A DNA stretch of 64,000 bases from Variovorax sp. 770b2 (GTDB lineage: Bacteria > Pseudomonadota > Gammaproteobacteria > Burkholderiales > Burkholderiaceae_C), in NCBI RefSeq assembly GCF_900115685.1, contig NZ_FOXJ01000009.1, positions 62,001 through 126,000 of the forward strand, in the 5' to 3' direction. A program made the translations under genes and the position numbers. The stretch's first letter is position 1. Each line of letters begins with the position of its first letter. This document shows, in pieces, positions 48,478-57,082 of this stretch. The notes beneath the pieces were generated by a model that had not been told where the DNA came from, ran no database searches, and saw only the letters and a list, made by a program, of their open reading frames with translations.

Positions 48478-49107
48478 ATGAGTGATATCTGCAAGACTCC
48501 CTCCGGCGCCTTAACGCAGCGTCGTCGCGGAGCGGCGCTCAATGAGGCGTTGTTGGAGGCTGCGTGGGCCGAGCTGGAAAAGCATGGCTATGCCAGTTTC
48601 ACTATGGAGGGTGTTGCGCAGCGTGCCGGCACCAGCAGACCTGTTTTGTCACGGCGCTGGGTGAACCGTGCCGAGTTGGCGGTAGCCGCGATCGGCCACT
48701 ATTTCGCCCTCCATCCTGTTGACGTGCCGGATTTGGGCAGTGTGCGCGACGAACTGGCGTTGTTGCTGCGAAAGTGGTCGCAGCGGGCGACCCCCGCACC
48801 GGTCAGATTCATGCTCGACCTGCGCAACGATCTCGCGCCGATACCCGGCGACTTGAGCGGTGTACGCCGTAATCTTGCCGAACAGATCGGCGAAACCGAC
48901 ATGATCGGACAAATACTGCGACGCGGTATCGTGCGTGGTGAAGTGGATGCCGAAAAATTATCGCCGCGTGTGATGGGGGTTCCACTCGATCTGGCCCGCA
49001 ACGAAATCTTCCTGACACTCGCAGGGCTCCCGGATGAAGTGATTTACGAGATTCTGGATTTAGTGTTCCTGCCGTTAGTGCGAAAGAATTACTGCAAGCA
49101 GGTCTAG
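48478..49107 (+). CDS. TetR-family transcriptional regulator
   Basis: The 209-residue protein has an N-terminal TetR HTH (AALNEALLEAAWAELEKHGYASFTMEGVAQRAGTSRPVLSRRW region) and a helical ligand domain with a TetR_C-type end. ATG at 48478 gives a normal N-terminus; the longer frame from 48313 would run through both operators. It is divergent from the FAD monooxygenase it likely controls. Confidence 0.87.
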   Translation: MSDICKTPSGALTQRRRGAALNEALLEAAWAELEKHGYASFTMEGVAQRAGTSRPVLSRRWVNRAELAVAAIGHYFALHPVDVPDLGSVRDELALLLRKWSQRATPAPVRFMLDLRNDLAPIPGDLSGVRRNLAEQIGETDMIGQILRRGIVRGEVDAEKLSPRVMGVPLDLARNEIFLTLAGLPDEVIYEILDLVFLPLVRKNYCKQV

Positions 49108-49189
49108 GCACGGTGCCCTAGCGCCTGGAACTTGCACCGCTTCCGCCACGCCCCTCGTGGTGAAACTGCTCGCGATGACCGGTTCGGCA

Positions 49190-49480
49190 CGCAATTCTTC
49201 GCACCCTACGTTCCCACGTTCAAGGAACAAAGCATCGGTGTGATGGAAGGCGTGGATGCCTGGTATGGCGTGATGGCGCCGGGACGCACGCCGCCGGCGC
49301 TCGTGGCGCAATTGAACCGTGATTTAACGACCTGCTGAACTCACCGGAAGTTGTGGAGAGTCTCGCGAAGCAGCGGCTGATCTTTCGGACGGGAACGTCG
49401 GCCCAGTTCGCGGTCTCATCAAGGGTGACTTCACGCGCTGGCACAAAGTGATCACGGCGCGAAAATTTCCACTGACTGAA
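49190..49480 (+). pseudogene. C-terminal fragment of a Bug-family receptor
   Basis: The first frame encodes PTFKEQSIGVMEGVDAWYGV, then MAPGRTPPALVAQLNRD, the usual C-terminal third of a Bug receptor. A frameshift near 49325 continues LLNSPEVVESLAKQRL, and another near 49410 continues IKGDFTRWHKVITARKF. The N-terminal two thirds are missing. It is a dead remnant of a second Bug gene in the window. Confidence 0.7.
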
Positions 49481-49489
49481 CTCACGCTT

Positions 49490-49870
49490 GTCGCGATTCA
49501 GAAAGCCGCCGCCGAGGAATGCTCGGCGATCCGGCGACCGACCAGCCGCTTCATGCCAGTCGGGCGCAGGGGTGAACGAAAAGCGCGGTATTCCACGCCT
49601 CTGCCGCGGCGAAGAATGGCTCGAAGCGCGGATTGCCGCCATTCAAGCCGCTGTCGAATTCCACCCCCAACGGATGCACGACGTTGACGGCGTAGTCCCG
49701 TCGGAAATGGCCAGGTCGATGTCCTGCAGCGGCACGGCGGCTAGCGCGCGGGGACATCGGCCACCATTGCAGCCAGCGCCTCGTTGAGGAATCGAGCAAG
49801 CGCCGCACCAGCGTCTGCGTCGAGCCAATACGACGGCAATTCAGGGATTCGTTGACGCCACGTGGCGCTC
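49490..49870 (-). pseudogene. Amidohydrolase-family remnant
   Basis: One minus-strand frame carries LARFLNEALAAMVADVPAR near 49740-49820. Another carries VVHPLGVEFDSGLNGGNPRF then FEPFFAAAEAW and FVHP near 49570-49690. These blocks fit an ACMSD-like amidohydrolase (PF04909), where the HP pair is a metal-ligand region. Frames are broken and both ends are missing. Confidence 0.55.
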
Positions 49871-49902
49871 GACGTCAGTGCTCGGCAAACCAGTACCCCA
49901 TA

Positions 49903-49929
49903 TTAGACAAAATAAGCACATATGTCTAA
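49903..49929. promoter_or_regulatory. Inverted repeat at the antitoxin start (probable autoregulatory operator)
   Basis: TTAGACA at 49903-49909 and TGTCTAA at 49923-49929 are perfect 7-base arms separated by 13 bases. The repeat overlaps the most upstream possible ATG (49922) of the XRE gene, which suggests that translation begins at a later ATG and that the product represses itself. Confidence 0.55.
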
Positions 49930-49942
49930 AATGGGATACATC

Positions 49943-50413
49943 ATGCCTTCTTCCTCCCCCTTGCCCACCTTTGCCGCGGATCGCCGGTTGGCAGCGCTTG
50001 GACAGCGAATTCACGCACACCGAAAAGCATTGAAGGTGAGCGCCACGACGGCTGCGGAAGCTGCAGGCATGTCCCGAATGACGCTACATCGCATCGAGCG
50101 TGGCGAACCTTCAGTCACGATGGGGGCCTATATGAATGCGTTGGGTGCTCTTGGGCTGGATGTCGATGTGATCACGCCGACTGCGCAACCGTTGCCTGAG
50201 CGGCTTCCAGGGGGGATTCGGATTGCTGACTACGCGCAACTGCGACGCATCGCGTGGCAGTTGTCTCCTTCCACGGAACTCACGCCCGAGGAGGCCTGGG
50301 GGACCTACGAACGGAACTGGCGCCACGTCGACACATCCGCACTCGATGCCAATGAGCGCAAGTTGCTCGACGACTTGGCGCGTACCCTCGGTAGAAAGTC
50401 CATGAATGTTTGA
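49943..50413 (+). CDS. XRE-family antitoxin-like regulator
   Basis: The protein (about 156 residues from ATG 49943, 163 from 49922) has an XRE HTH at roughly 20-75 (KVSATTAAEAAGMSRMTLHRIERGEPSVTM, split as two helices). A C-terminal acidic region follows. It overlaps the nucleotidyltransferase gene by 8 bases, the usual antitoxin-first order. The start at 49943 is preferred because 49922 lies in the operator. Confidence 0.82.
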   Translation: MPSSSPLPTFAADRRLAALGQRIHAHRKALKVSATTAAEAAGMSRMTLHRIERGEPSVTMGAYMNALGALGLDVDVITPTAQPLPERLPGGIRIADYAQLRRIAWQLSPSTELTPEEAWGTYERNWRHVDTSALDANERKLLDDLARTLGRKSMNV

Positions 50414-51140
50414 AAGACCGCACCATGCAAGGATCGCACAGGTGCTAAGCGCACTCGACTCAGATCTGCTTGCAGCGAATCGCTGCCTCTTCGGCGGCGG
50501 CACAGCCATTGCGCTGCGCTATGGTGAGTACCGCGAATCGGTCGACATCGACTTCCTGGTCTCCGACATCGGGGGATACCGCCAATTGCGCCAGTTGCTG
50601 ACGTCGAGACAAGGTCTTCAAGCGCTGGCCCGCAGCGGTGGTGAAGTACGGCAGGCAGCAGACCTTCGCGCCGATCAGTACGGCATCAGATCGGCCGTGA
50701 GCGTGGACGGCATCGACATAAAGTTCGAGGTCGTTCTGGAGGCGCGTATCGAACTGGCGATGGCGGGTCCTGAAGATCAGATCTGCGGTATTGCAACGCT
50801 GACGCCGACAGACATGGCTGCAAGCAAGTTGCTCGCGAACTCGGACCGCTGGGCTGACGACAGCGTTTTCAGTCGCGATCTCATCGACCTGGCCATGATG
50901 AGGCCGCGCACGGAGCTGTTGAATCGAGCGGCGACCAAGGCCAGGACAGCTTATGGGGACAGCATCGATGCCGATCTCATCAAAGCGATTGAAGCACTGC
51001 TCGGACGCCCGAACCAGCTAGACCGCTGCATGGAGGTGCTGAAGATGAAGCCGGCCGTGGCACCGGCTTCGCTTCGCCAATACATCAAGGCCTTGCTTCC
51101 CAGAACTCCGCGCATCAAGGACAGCGGCGTCTCCTCTTGA
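50406..51140 (+). CDS. AbiEii-family nucleotidyltransferase toxin
   Basis: The 244-residue protein has the nucleotidyltransferase motif at residues 30-50: FGGGTAIALRYGEYRESVDI followed by DF, with the catalytic Asp pair at 48 and 50, and later GIDIKFEVV with the third Asp. The family transfers nucleotides to RNA targets and serves as type IV toxin or phage abortive infection factor. With the XRE gene it forms a complete TA pair. Confidence 0.83.
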   Translation: MFERPHHARIAQVLSALDSDLLAANRCLFGGGTAIALRYGEYRESVDIDFLVSDIGGYRQLRQLLTSRQGLQALARSGGEVRQAADLRADQYGIRSAVSVDGIDIKFEVVLEARIELAMAGPEDQICGIATLTPTDMAASKLLANSDRWADDSVFSRDLIDLAMMRPRTELLNRAATKARTAYGDSIDADLIKAIEALLGRPNQLDRCMEVLKMKPAVAPASLRQYIKALLPRTPRIKDSGVSS

Positions 51141-51265
51141 CCGGGAGCACCTTCGTAGCGATCCTGCGTGCCGAGCGCGGGAACCACCGGGCAGGAAGGC
51201 ACTGTTCCCATCCGGACCGAGCGGGCCGACCGCATCAATGTCTTCGCAGCACGCACAGCTCTACG

Positions 51266-51895
51266 CTACGGAGCAACTTCGGCCGGGAAAAAGTGTCGGA
51301 TGTCGGCGAGCACACCTGCGGGTTGCAATGCCACGTAGTGCGCCTTGAGCACCATTGCGTCGGCGTAGGGAACCGGTACATCGACGCCGTCGACCTTCCT
51401 GCAAAGCAGTTCGTCATCGTCGAGGTTGATGAGGACCCTGCACGCCAGAGGCCGGCTCTCGTAGATGCTGCAGGCGTGGTTCACAAGGAAGGGGCAAGGT
51501 GTGTCGGGCGCCGCAGCTTGTAGCTCAGCTTCGGCCTTCTGCCACGCAGCTGTGTCATGGTCGAGATCGGCGAGTCGCACCGCCGTGGTTGGTGTCTGAG
51601 GCGAGCGGCCAGTCGCCTTGCCGATCACTTCCGCCTCAACCTTGGAGATCGTCAGCGGGATGTGGCAGCAGTGGTCACAGCCTTTGCGGCAGGCGGCGAC
51701 TTCCTGCAGTGGCTTTGCCCAGGCGGATGCGGTGCGTTGCAGCCACATCACGCGCTGGGTTGCGCTCCCCGCTTTTCTGGCCGTGTTCAGCAACCTGGAG
51801 GCGGCGGGGTCCCACGGGAGCTTGGCGAGCTTCTCCTCGGCTCTGCGCATGGCGAGCGGCACACGTTCGCTTTGTTGTGGAGGTAGCTGTGCCAT
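51266..51895 (-). CDS. YkgJ-family cysteine cluster protein
   Basis: The 209-residue protein has CRKGCDHCCHIP (Cys at 69, 73, 76, 77) and a later CPFL/ACSIYESRPLACR block, the CxxxCxxCC pattern of YkgJ proteins thought to bind zinc or an Fe-S cluster. Function is unknown. It lies convergent with the TA pair (125-base gap) and has no evident operon partner. Confidence 0.82.
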   Translation of the reverse strand: MAQLPPQQSERVPLAMRRAEEKLAKLPWDPAASRLLNTARKAGSATQRVMWLQRTASAWAKPLQEVAACRKGCDHCCHIPLTISKVEAEVIGKATGRSPQTPTTAVRLADLDHDTAAWQKAEAELQAAAPDTPCPFLVNHACSIYESRPLACRVLINLDDDELLCRKVDGVDVPVPYADAMVLKAHYVALQPAGVLADIRHFFPAEVAP

Positions 51896-51999
51896 GCGGG
51901 GATTTTCTCAGAAGAGAGAAAGTGTTCGGATACAGGCGCGCCCGCCTGCTCTCTCTGTCTGCCGTCGGGGTGCATGGCCGACTTCGTCGGCCGCTATGT

Positions 52000-52100
52000 C
52001 GTGCTGTGCATCGAGCCTGCGCGGCTGCTTGTCTCGACCCTGTTGGCTTGCGTCGCTGATGCCTTCGCACTTGGCGGTGCTGCGCCCGCAGTTGCCTGCC
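52000..52100 (+). repeat. Interspersed repeat, copy 1
   Basis: The segment from GCTTGTCTCGACC (about 52026) to GCGGTGCTGCGCC (about 52083) and a little beyond is roughly three quarters identical to 58703-58785. It lies directly beyond the break of the pilY1 fragment. I do not recognise the repeat family. Confidence 0.45.
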
Positions 52101-52117
52101 GGAATGCGGCCGGGGGC

Positions 52118-52497
52118 GATAGACGGGGAAGCCGTCCTTCATAGCAGCCGTCATGCCCTGGGTTGCCTGCGGCGTCGGCTGAAGCCCCTGCAGGTAGCGC
52201 ATCGTCTCGTAGTAGAGCTCACTCACGGGGTCCGCGGACTTGTAGTTTCCGGCAGTCCCTGTGCGGCCGAACTGGTTGAGATAGTTGATGGCGCCGCTTC
52301 TGCCTTCTTCGCCTCCGAATGAGTTGGCCGCGAAGATGCTCGTCTGCGCATCCCATTCGGCGTTGGGGTTGGCCACCTTCACGAATGAGGCGTCGACCGT
52401 CTTGGGCCCGGCATAGTGCATGGGCGCACGCAGAACACCGCCATAGCGGCTGGGCGCCGAATCGAGCAGATGGCCCAGAGGTCTTTGTTTACTCCCG
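52118..52497 (-). pseudogene. pilY1 internal fragment
   Basis: The minus-strand frame reads GHLLDSAPSRYGGVLRAPMH, then NAEWDAQTSIFAANSF, INYLNQFGRTGTAGNYK, DPVSELYYETMRYLQGLQPT and MKDGFPVY. These are consecutive blocks of PilY1, the type IV pilus tip adhesin. Both the large N-terminal part and the C-terminal beta-propeller are absent. The frame is intact within the fragment, so the loss is recent or caused by rearrangement. Confidence 0.72.
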
Positions 52498-52518
52498 CTC
52501 TCATCCCCGATGAGAAAG

Positions 52519-52543
52519 TTCGCTAGGGAATACCCCGCTTCGC
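52519..52543 (+). promoter_or_regulatory. Perfect PIP box
   Basis: The site is TTCGC-N15-TTCGC, an exact PIP box. A -10-like CAATAT (YANNNT) lies at 52577-52582, 33 bases after the box, one base outside the usual 30-32. The papain-fold effector candidate starts at 52725, giving an untranslated leader of about 140 bases. Confidence 0.75.
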
Positions 52544-52724
52544 AAGCTTGCCTCCAGGCATCGTCAAGTAAAGCTTCAATATCGATATGCCTCCGGGTAG
52601 CGAACCTCTATGTCTTACAAGGCCCAAGCAAGGTCCATGGTGATGCGTGCATCCCCCGAATATTTCCGATCAATCGGTAGTCGTGCCTATATCGGGATCT
52701 CCAATGCAAAGTGATTGATATCCC

Positions 52725-53558
52725 ATGAGAACTTCTTCGCCGCTAGAAACCAGAGTTCGGCCGTCAGATAGCAGCGAAAGCACGCCAGTGAATGCAGCCG
52801 GGACACAAGCCCGGCGCGTTGCAGAAAGCGAAGGGCCGTTCGGTAAATTGCAGGCGCGTCCCGCTTCGCTTGCACACGCCAGGGGCTCGCCCTTGCGTGC
52901 TGCGTTGCCCATCGCGGAGCGGTCGCCTTCATTTGGTGGTCCCAGTCAAAGCAGATCATCTGCCACGGGCTATCGTGGCAGCAACGGGTTGCCTTGCGAT
53001 GCGTCAGGCCGGCCTGCAGTGGTGCATAACAACCGTTCTCCTTCGGGATTTTCTACAGGCGGTGGCGTGCCCTGCGACCAGAACGGCTATGCGCTGCCTG
53101 CACAGCAGCCCGCACAGATCACGCCGTTCCACGCAGGCACTCAGAATGACTGCAGTCTGCACACGATCGCGGCGATGACAGGATGGTCGGAGCAGCAGAT
53201 TGTGCAGTCGCTGGGGCTGTCGCAACAGCAGCTTCAACACATCAGCGCACATGGGATGAAGCTGGATGAATTTACTACCGCACTCAACCATCTCCACAAT
53301 GGCAACGTGACCCATCGTCAGGGCTCGCCCCACTTGCTGGCTGCTACCCTGCACGAACTCCCGAATGGCGGCCAGTTCGCACTGGGCATAGAGCGCGGTG
53401 CCGGTATCGGGCACGTTGTTGCTGCGCAGCGTGTGGGCAATCAACTTGTGGTGACCGACCGGCAAACGGGGAGGCAGATGGCCTTTAATAGCCAACAGGA
53501 TCTACAGAACCATCTGACCCAGAGCGGGGTATCGAAAGTTCATACTTGGTACTACTGA
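52725..53558 (+). CDS. Candidate type III effector with papain-like cysteine protease fold
   Basis: The 277-residue protein has a Ser/Pro/Arg-rich N-terminal region (1 to about 115) without a signal peptide. The C-terminal domain reads NDCSLHTIAAMTGW (Cys143), GIGHVVAAQ (His230) and VVTDRQTGRQM (Asp245), a Cys-His-Asp triad in the order of papain-fold toxin and transglutaminase-like effectors. A TGA at 52716 limits the start to 52719 or later; ATG 52725 has no strong ribosome site. The perfect PIP box upstream supports delivery by a type III system. The substrate is unknown and the fold call is from motifs only. Confidence 0.65.
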   Translation: MRTSSPLETRVRPSDSSESTPVNAAGTQARRVAESEGPFGKLQARPASLAHARGSPLRAALPIAERSPSFGGPSQSRSSATGYRGSNGLPCDASGRPAVVHNNRSPSGFSTGGGVPCDQNGYALPAQQPAQITPFHAGTQNDCSLHTIAAMTGWSEQQIVQSLGLSQQQLQHISAHGMKLDEFTTALNHLHNGNVTHRQGSPHLLAATLHELPNGGQFALGIERGAGIGHVVAAQRVGNQLVVTDRQTGRQMAFNSQQDLQNHLTQSGVSKVHTWYY

Positions 53559-53622
53559 TAGACGCCGGCTGGATTGCAATTCATGTAGCGGCCTGTATGG
53601 AGCGCGGCGCTGTTCGCAAGCA

Positions 53623-53844
53623 ATGAAAGTCGAGCAACCAAACTGGTCGGTCAGAGCCTGGGCCCTGACGCAGAACGTCAAGCCAGGCTGCGTCGGTTCC
53701 GCGCACGTGCTGGCACCGAGCCTGAAGGTGCTCAACCTCCCGCTGCAGCGCATCTCCTACGTACCCGAGATCCAGGACATCTCGCTTGACGTCACCAATG
53801 TCGCCGTCAGCGGCGACGGTGGCAATTTTGAAATAACCCGTTAG
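53623..53844 (+). CDS. Possible small protein of unknown function
   Basis: The 73-residue frame has a beta-strand-like composition (NWSVRAWALTQNVKPGC, VTNVAVSGDGGNFEITR). It ends within the ribosome site of the next gene (TAG overlaps AGGAGA), which suggests coupling. It could instead be a fragment of a larger protein, since the upstream sequence in this frame stays open for some distance. No family recognised. Confidence 0.35.
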   Translation: MKVEQPNWSVRAWALTQNVKPGCVGSAHVLAPSLKVLNLPLQRISYVPEIQDISLDVTNVAVSGDGGNFEITR

Positions 53845-53855
53845 GAGAACCAGCA

Positions 53856-54572
53856 TTGGAATCAGCGTCATTTGATCAGTTGAAGGCTACATATACATAC
53901 TGGCGTATCGCCGGCGCCGTGTTGGTAGCGGCGGCACTTGGATGGTTCCTGCTGGAGCTGATCGCCGCCGCAAAATTCCCGGCCTACAGCTTTGCGCGCA
54001 ACTACATCAGCGATCTCGGTGTGCCTGAGCTTGGTACCGTGCAAGGGCGTACCTTGAACTCGCCGCTGTCGCTCGTGGCGAATTTCATGTTCGTCTCACA
54101 GGGAGTCTTATTCCTGTTGGCCGCCGTGCTCGTCGTGAGGACCGCCACCGCCGGTGTGGGACGCTGGCTGTTCCTGCTGCTTGCCCTTGGCTACGCCATC
54201 GGCTATGTCGTAATCGGGACTTACCATGGTTCCGAGCGGGCTGTAGCTAACGGGACGTTCAAGTTGCATGTGCTCGGGGGTTCGCTGGCTTTTGTCTGCG
54301 GCAATCTTGCGATCATCGTCGCCGGGCTGTCTGCCCACAGGCTCGGTGCTTCGCCGGCTTATCGGAATTTCAGCTTGGGCGCCAGCGCCCTGGGAATCGC
54401 GTCGCTGGCGATACTCATGGCCAGCAGCGGCAGCGCGACGGACACGATGCCCCCATCGGGACCTTGGGATGGCATCTGGGAGCGAGGCGGCTGCTACGCG
54501 CTCATCCTCTGGGAACTGGTCACTGGCGTGGTGCTGCTCAAGGCGGCGCAAAAGTCGTTGCAACCTCGGTAG
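53856..54572 (+). CDS. DUF998-family integral membrane protein
   Basis: The 238-residue protein has about six membrane segments, with the DUF998 features FARNYISDLGVPE after the first segment and FKLHVLGGSLAFVCGNLAI in the middle. The start is TTG at 53856 with GGAGA 7 bases upstream; no in-frame ATG would keep the first segment. Its function is unknown. Confidence 0.8.
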   Translation: MESASFDQLKATYTYWRIAGAVLVAAALGWFLLELIAAAKFPAYSFARNYISDLGVPELGTVQGRTLNSPLSLVANFMFVSQGVLFLLAAVLVVRTATAGVGRWLFLLLALGYAIGYVVIGTYHGSERAVANGTFKLHVLGGSLAFVCGNLAIIVAGLSAHRLGASPAYRNFSLGASALGIASLAILMASSGSATDTMPPSGPWDGIWERGGCYALILWELVTGVVLLKAAQKSLQPR

Positions 54573-54574
54573 AC

Positions 54575-54765
54575 CGCGCCATCGGGCCCGATGGCCGCCC
54601 GTTCGGGGCACTGTCCAGATCGGCCACCAGCTACACGAGTCCGTCGTGCCGCACGTGCGTGAGCGTGCCGCGTGCGATCTCGACCAGCGGCACGGAGCCA
54701 TCACCCATTGCGGCAGGGCCTTCGGGAAACTGCAAGTCGGTGGCGAGTTGTCGGATTTGCATGGG
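54575..54765 (-). pseudogene. SMP-30/gluconolactonase-family N-terminal fragment
   Basis: From an ATG at about 54763 the minus strand encodes QIRQLATDLQFPEGPAAMGD, then GSVPLVEIARGTLTHVRHDG, the start of an SMP-30/gluconolactonase-like beta-propeller. An in-frame TAG follows, and homology resumes (VADLD, then AAIGPDGAVY in another frame) before running into the end of the DUF998 gene. It is a dead fragment. Confidence 0.65.
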
Positions 54766-55229
54766 AGGTCCTTGTGTTTGAGAGCTAGCGTGTTGATTGC
54801 TACCGAAAGGCGACCCGGGCTCGCGCCATGTCGGTCAACACCGCCATGTCGACCGAGAAAGAATCGAAACAACTACCGGCGAACGTTGGCGCGATTCAGT
54901 TGTTCTGCCAACGGTTCGATATCAGAGTCGACAGCAGCCTTGAACCGCACCTAGCGTGTGGCGCGACTGGAAGCCATGTCGTCCTCCTTGAGCGGTTGCG
55001 GGCGGGATGGCCCGGCACCGTCGCTGGTACGCTGCAATCCAGCCGTCAGGCTTCGAAGACGGCCGCGTGTTAGGTAAAAGGATTTGGTACACGCGGTGCC
55101 AGGCTCGCGCACCACCGCCTGCCATGCAGCGCAAACCGCCGCCTCGAAGATTCAAGCAGAACCGGTTGGTGCGACTGGAGTAAGCGGGCTGCAGCTCAAT
55201 CCGGGTTTTGCAACAGCGGCGCTCCAACC
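54766..55229. other. Region without a supported gene
   Basis: About 460 bases lie between two gene fragments. I see only short frames with no recognisable motif. It is probably degraded sequence. Confidence 0.35.
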
Positions 55230-55410
55230 TCACACGCCATCGTCACCCTGTCCAACGGCACTCGCTTCGTCGAGGATCTGAAACGCCGCATCGACGGTGC
55301 ACGACTGTCGGCCGCGCGCGCCGTCAATCGCCAACGTGTGGCCTTGCATGCGGACATCGGACAAGCCATCCGCGAACAGCAACAGGCACGCCGGGTATTG
55401 GACGACGCGG
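55230..55410 (+). pseudogene. DUF1016 (YhcG-like) N-terminal fragment
   Basis: The plus strand encodes HAIVTLSNGTRFVEDLKRRI, then ARLSAARAVNRQ and LHADIGQAIREQQQ, resembling the DUF1016 N-terminal domain (ELKxRI..A...AA.AVN.ELV.LYW.IG..I...Q). The match stops near 55400, before the PD-(D/E)XK nuclease domain expected in YhcG. It is a truncated remnant. Confidence 0.5.
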
Positions 55411-55472
55411 TATTCGATCATCCGCTTTCGCTGGCTGTGTGCGCTGCTCTTTCCGCAGGGCGGGATGATGGG

Positions 55473-56321
55473 TCATTCGTCTATGTCAACGCCCGTCACA
55501 TAGAGGGAAATCACGCCGAAGGCGATATGCCAGTGATCCAGCTCGCCCTTTGCGTCGAGTCGACACGCGTCAGCATCATCCAGCGCGAGTTCGGAATCCC
55601 AGGATCTGATCAAGACATTGGTGGTTATTCGAGCGTCCAGGGCGAGTCGCTTGAGGTGGTCGACGAAATAGCTATGTATGCGCGCGTTGTATTCGACGGC
55701 GTCCTGGTCGGTCACACTCGCCTTGTCTTCCAAGTAGAAGGTGAAAGCGGCGAATTGAACACCGCCGACCTCGCTGTGCTTCAACACATAGTGCGCATTT
55801 CGCCGAATGTCCTTGTCGAGTTCTGCGCGGCTTCCGACGTAGATCGCGCCGGCGTCGGTGAACCGCAGCACACCCTTATTCTCCACGATGGCAAACGGAT
55901 GCGGAATCGGCCCCTGCCGATAGATCGCGATGTCAATGTTGCCCACCCTGTCCGCATCGCGAAGGTCGCGATTGGCTTGCGCCAGTCTTTTGCGCCACCC
56001 CCGCTTTCCGCGCTCTGCCAGGTTCCGAATCCTAGAGCGCAGATTCAGAACGTTCTGCCTGACTCTGCCCGCCTGTCGGCTCAGAAATGCGCGAATCTCG
56101 CCTTCACGCCAGAGCGTTCCGGTCTGCACTTCGAATCGGATAACGAGGTTGACCCCTTTCATCTCGAAATGCTCGCGCACGAAAAAACCGACCGTCGCCG
56201 TCGTCAGATACTCGGGATGCGGCGGGGATCGACGCTCATCTTCCAGCAGCACGACGTTGGAGACGACTTTCGACACTCCGTCTGCGACTGCGTCGCGCAA
56301 ATCCATGGCCTTGATCTTCAT
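55473..56321 (-). CDS. PD-(D/E)XK nuclease-like protein
   Basis: The 282-residue protein has NIDIAIYRQG (Asp130), then FAIVENKGVLRF with Glu147 and Lys149, which fits the D-x(n)-E-x-K core of restriction-like nucleases. A basic helical stretch (about 85-120) precedes the core. ATG at 56321 was chosen; the frame stays open to 56786 but the added part is compositionally odd. It could be part of a defence system or a stray nuclease; no methylase or partner gene adjoins it. Confidence 0.6.
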   Translation of the reverse strand: MKIKAMDLRDAVADGVSKVVSNVVLLEDERRSPPHPEYLTTATVGFFVREHFEMKGVNLVIRFEVQTGTLWREGEIRAFLSRQAGRVRQNVLNLRSRIRNLAERGKRGWRKRLAQANRDLRDADRVGNIDIAIYRQGPIPHPFAIVENKGVLRFTDAGAIYVGSRAELDKDIRRNAHYVLKHSEVGGVQFAAFTFYLEDKASVTDQDAVEYNARIHSYFVDHLKRLALDARITTNVLIRSWDSELALDDADACRLDAKGELDHWHIAFGVISLYVTGVDIDE

Positions 56322-56888
56322 GGCCGAAGCATAGCCAGTCGTCAGGCCTCCGGTACGCACGCCGCCTGAGCGCAGTCGATCGGGTGGGCGCTCATCCCGG
56401 TCGAACAGTTCAACGGCGCGTAAGCGGTCACGGCCAACCAATACATCCCTGGGGAGCTGGCCGATCGCCAGCGCGGCATCGACATCTGCGTGAAAGATCC
56501 GTGTCGAACTCGGCCTCGACAGCAACGAGACCGACGACGAAGAATGATCGGCCACGAAGTGGCGCGCAACCGACTCGGTGTTGCGCGCAATTCGCAGCGC
56601 ATCGGGCTCAATTTCAAAGGCGGTTGAGCACAACCCGCCGTGCCATGATCTCGGCTGTCCCTTGCCGAAGATCGCAAGGCGAATGGTGTTCGCCGCCCGC
56701 CCCCTTCTTCGAAACGGGGCCTGCACCCAAGGGGAGCGCGGCCTCCACCCAGACCCTTTTTTCCTATCTAGAACGGTTATACCCACTAAAATTGTTGGTA
56801 CCGCCCTGCGTTGTCAGCGATTTTGCACCCTTACCGATGAATTTATTGTTGATACACATGAAGAAAGCAGCTTTTTTTGCTCGAATCG
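56322..56888. other. Region without a supported gene
   Basis: Open minus-strand frames upstream of the nuclease gene (56340-56680) carry only a weak, short resemblance to the end of an IS transposase and are not supported. The rest is AT-richer than its surroundings (56780-56890) and holds nothing recognisable. Confidence 0.35.
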
Positions 56889-57056
56889 ATGCCGCTCGGC
56901 AAATTTGTGGGTAGCAGCGACTTTGGGGTTACCACCGATAGCTTGTCCGACGCCCCCTTCACGCCTCAAACGCTGAGTTGTCAGTTCGGGGAACCACTGG
57001 ATGTCGATGTCCTTTATCCGCCTTGCGCTCTCACACCATCAGGCGATTTCAGATAG
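56889..57056 (+). CDS. Possible 55-residue protein or N-terminal fragment
   Basis: The frame MPLGKFVGSSDFGVTTDSLS continues with a balanced composition to a TAG at 57054-57056 and reads more like protein than its shadows. There is no strong ribosome site. It may be the start of a truncated gene. It is convergent with the unknown gene at 57083. Confidence 0.25.
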   Translation: MPLGKFVGSSDFGVTTDSLSDAPFTPQTLSCQFGEPLDVDVLYPPCALTPSGDFR

Positions 57057-57082
57057 TAAACGGTGATGACGCCAGTGGGGCT

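Noticed and set aside
52587..52643. Short frame between the second PIP box and the papain-like gene
   Set aside because: Only 18 codons, no ribosome site, and it is out of register with the effector; more likely untranslated leader.
55338..56369. Plus-strand frame of 343 codons opposite the PD-(D/E)XK gene
   Set aside because: Only its first part (DUF1016-like) is protein-like; the remainder is the reverse of the nuclease gene and has no motif.
56340..56680. Minus-strand frame upstream of the nuclease with a HADVDAALAI segment, resembling the end of an IS200/IS605-type TnpB
   Set aside because: The match is about ten residues, no zinc-ribbon cysteines are present and the rest of the frame is unlike TnpB.
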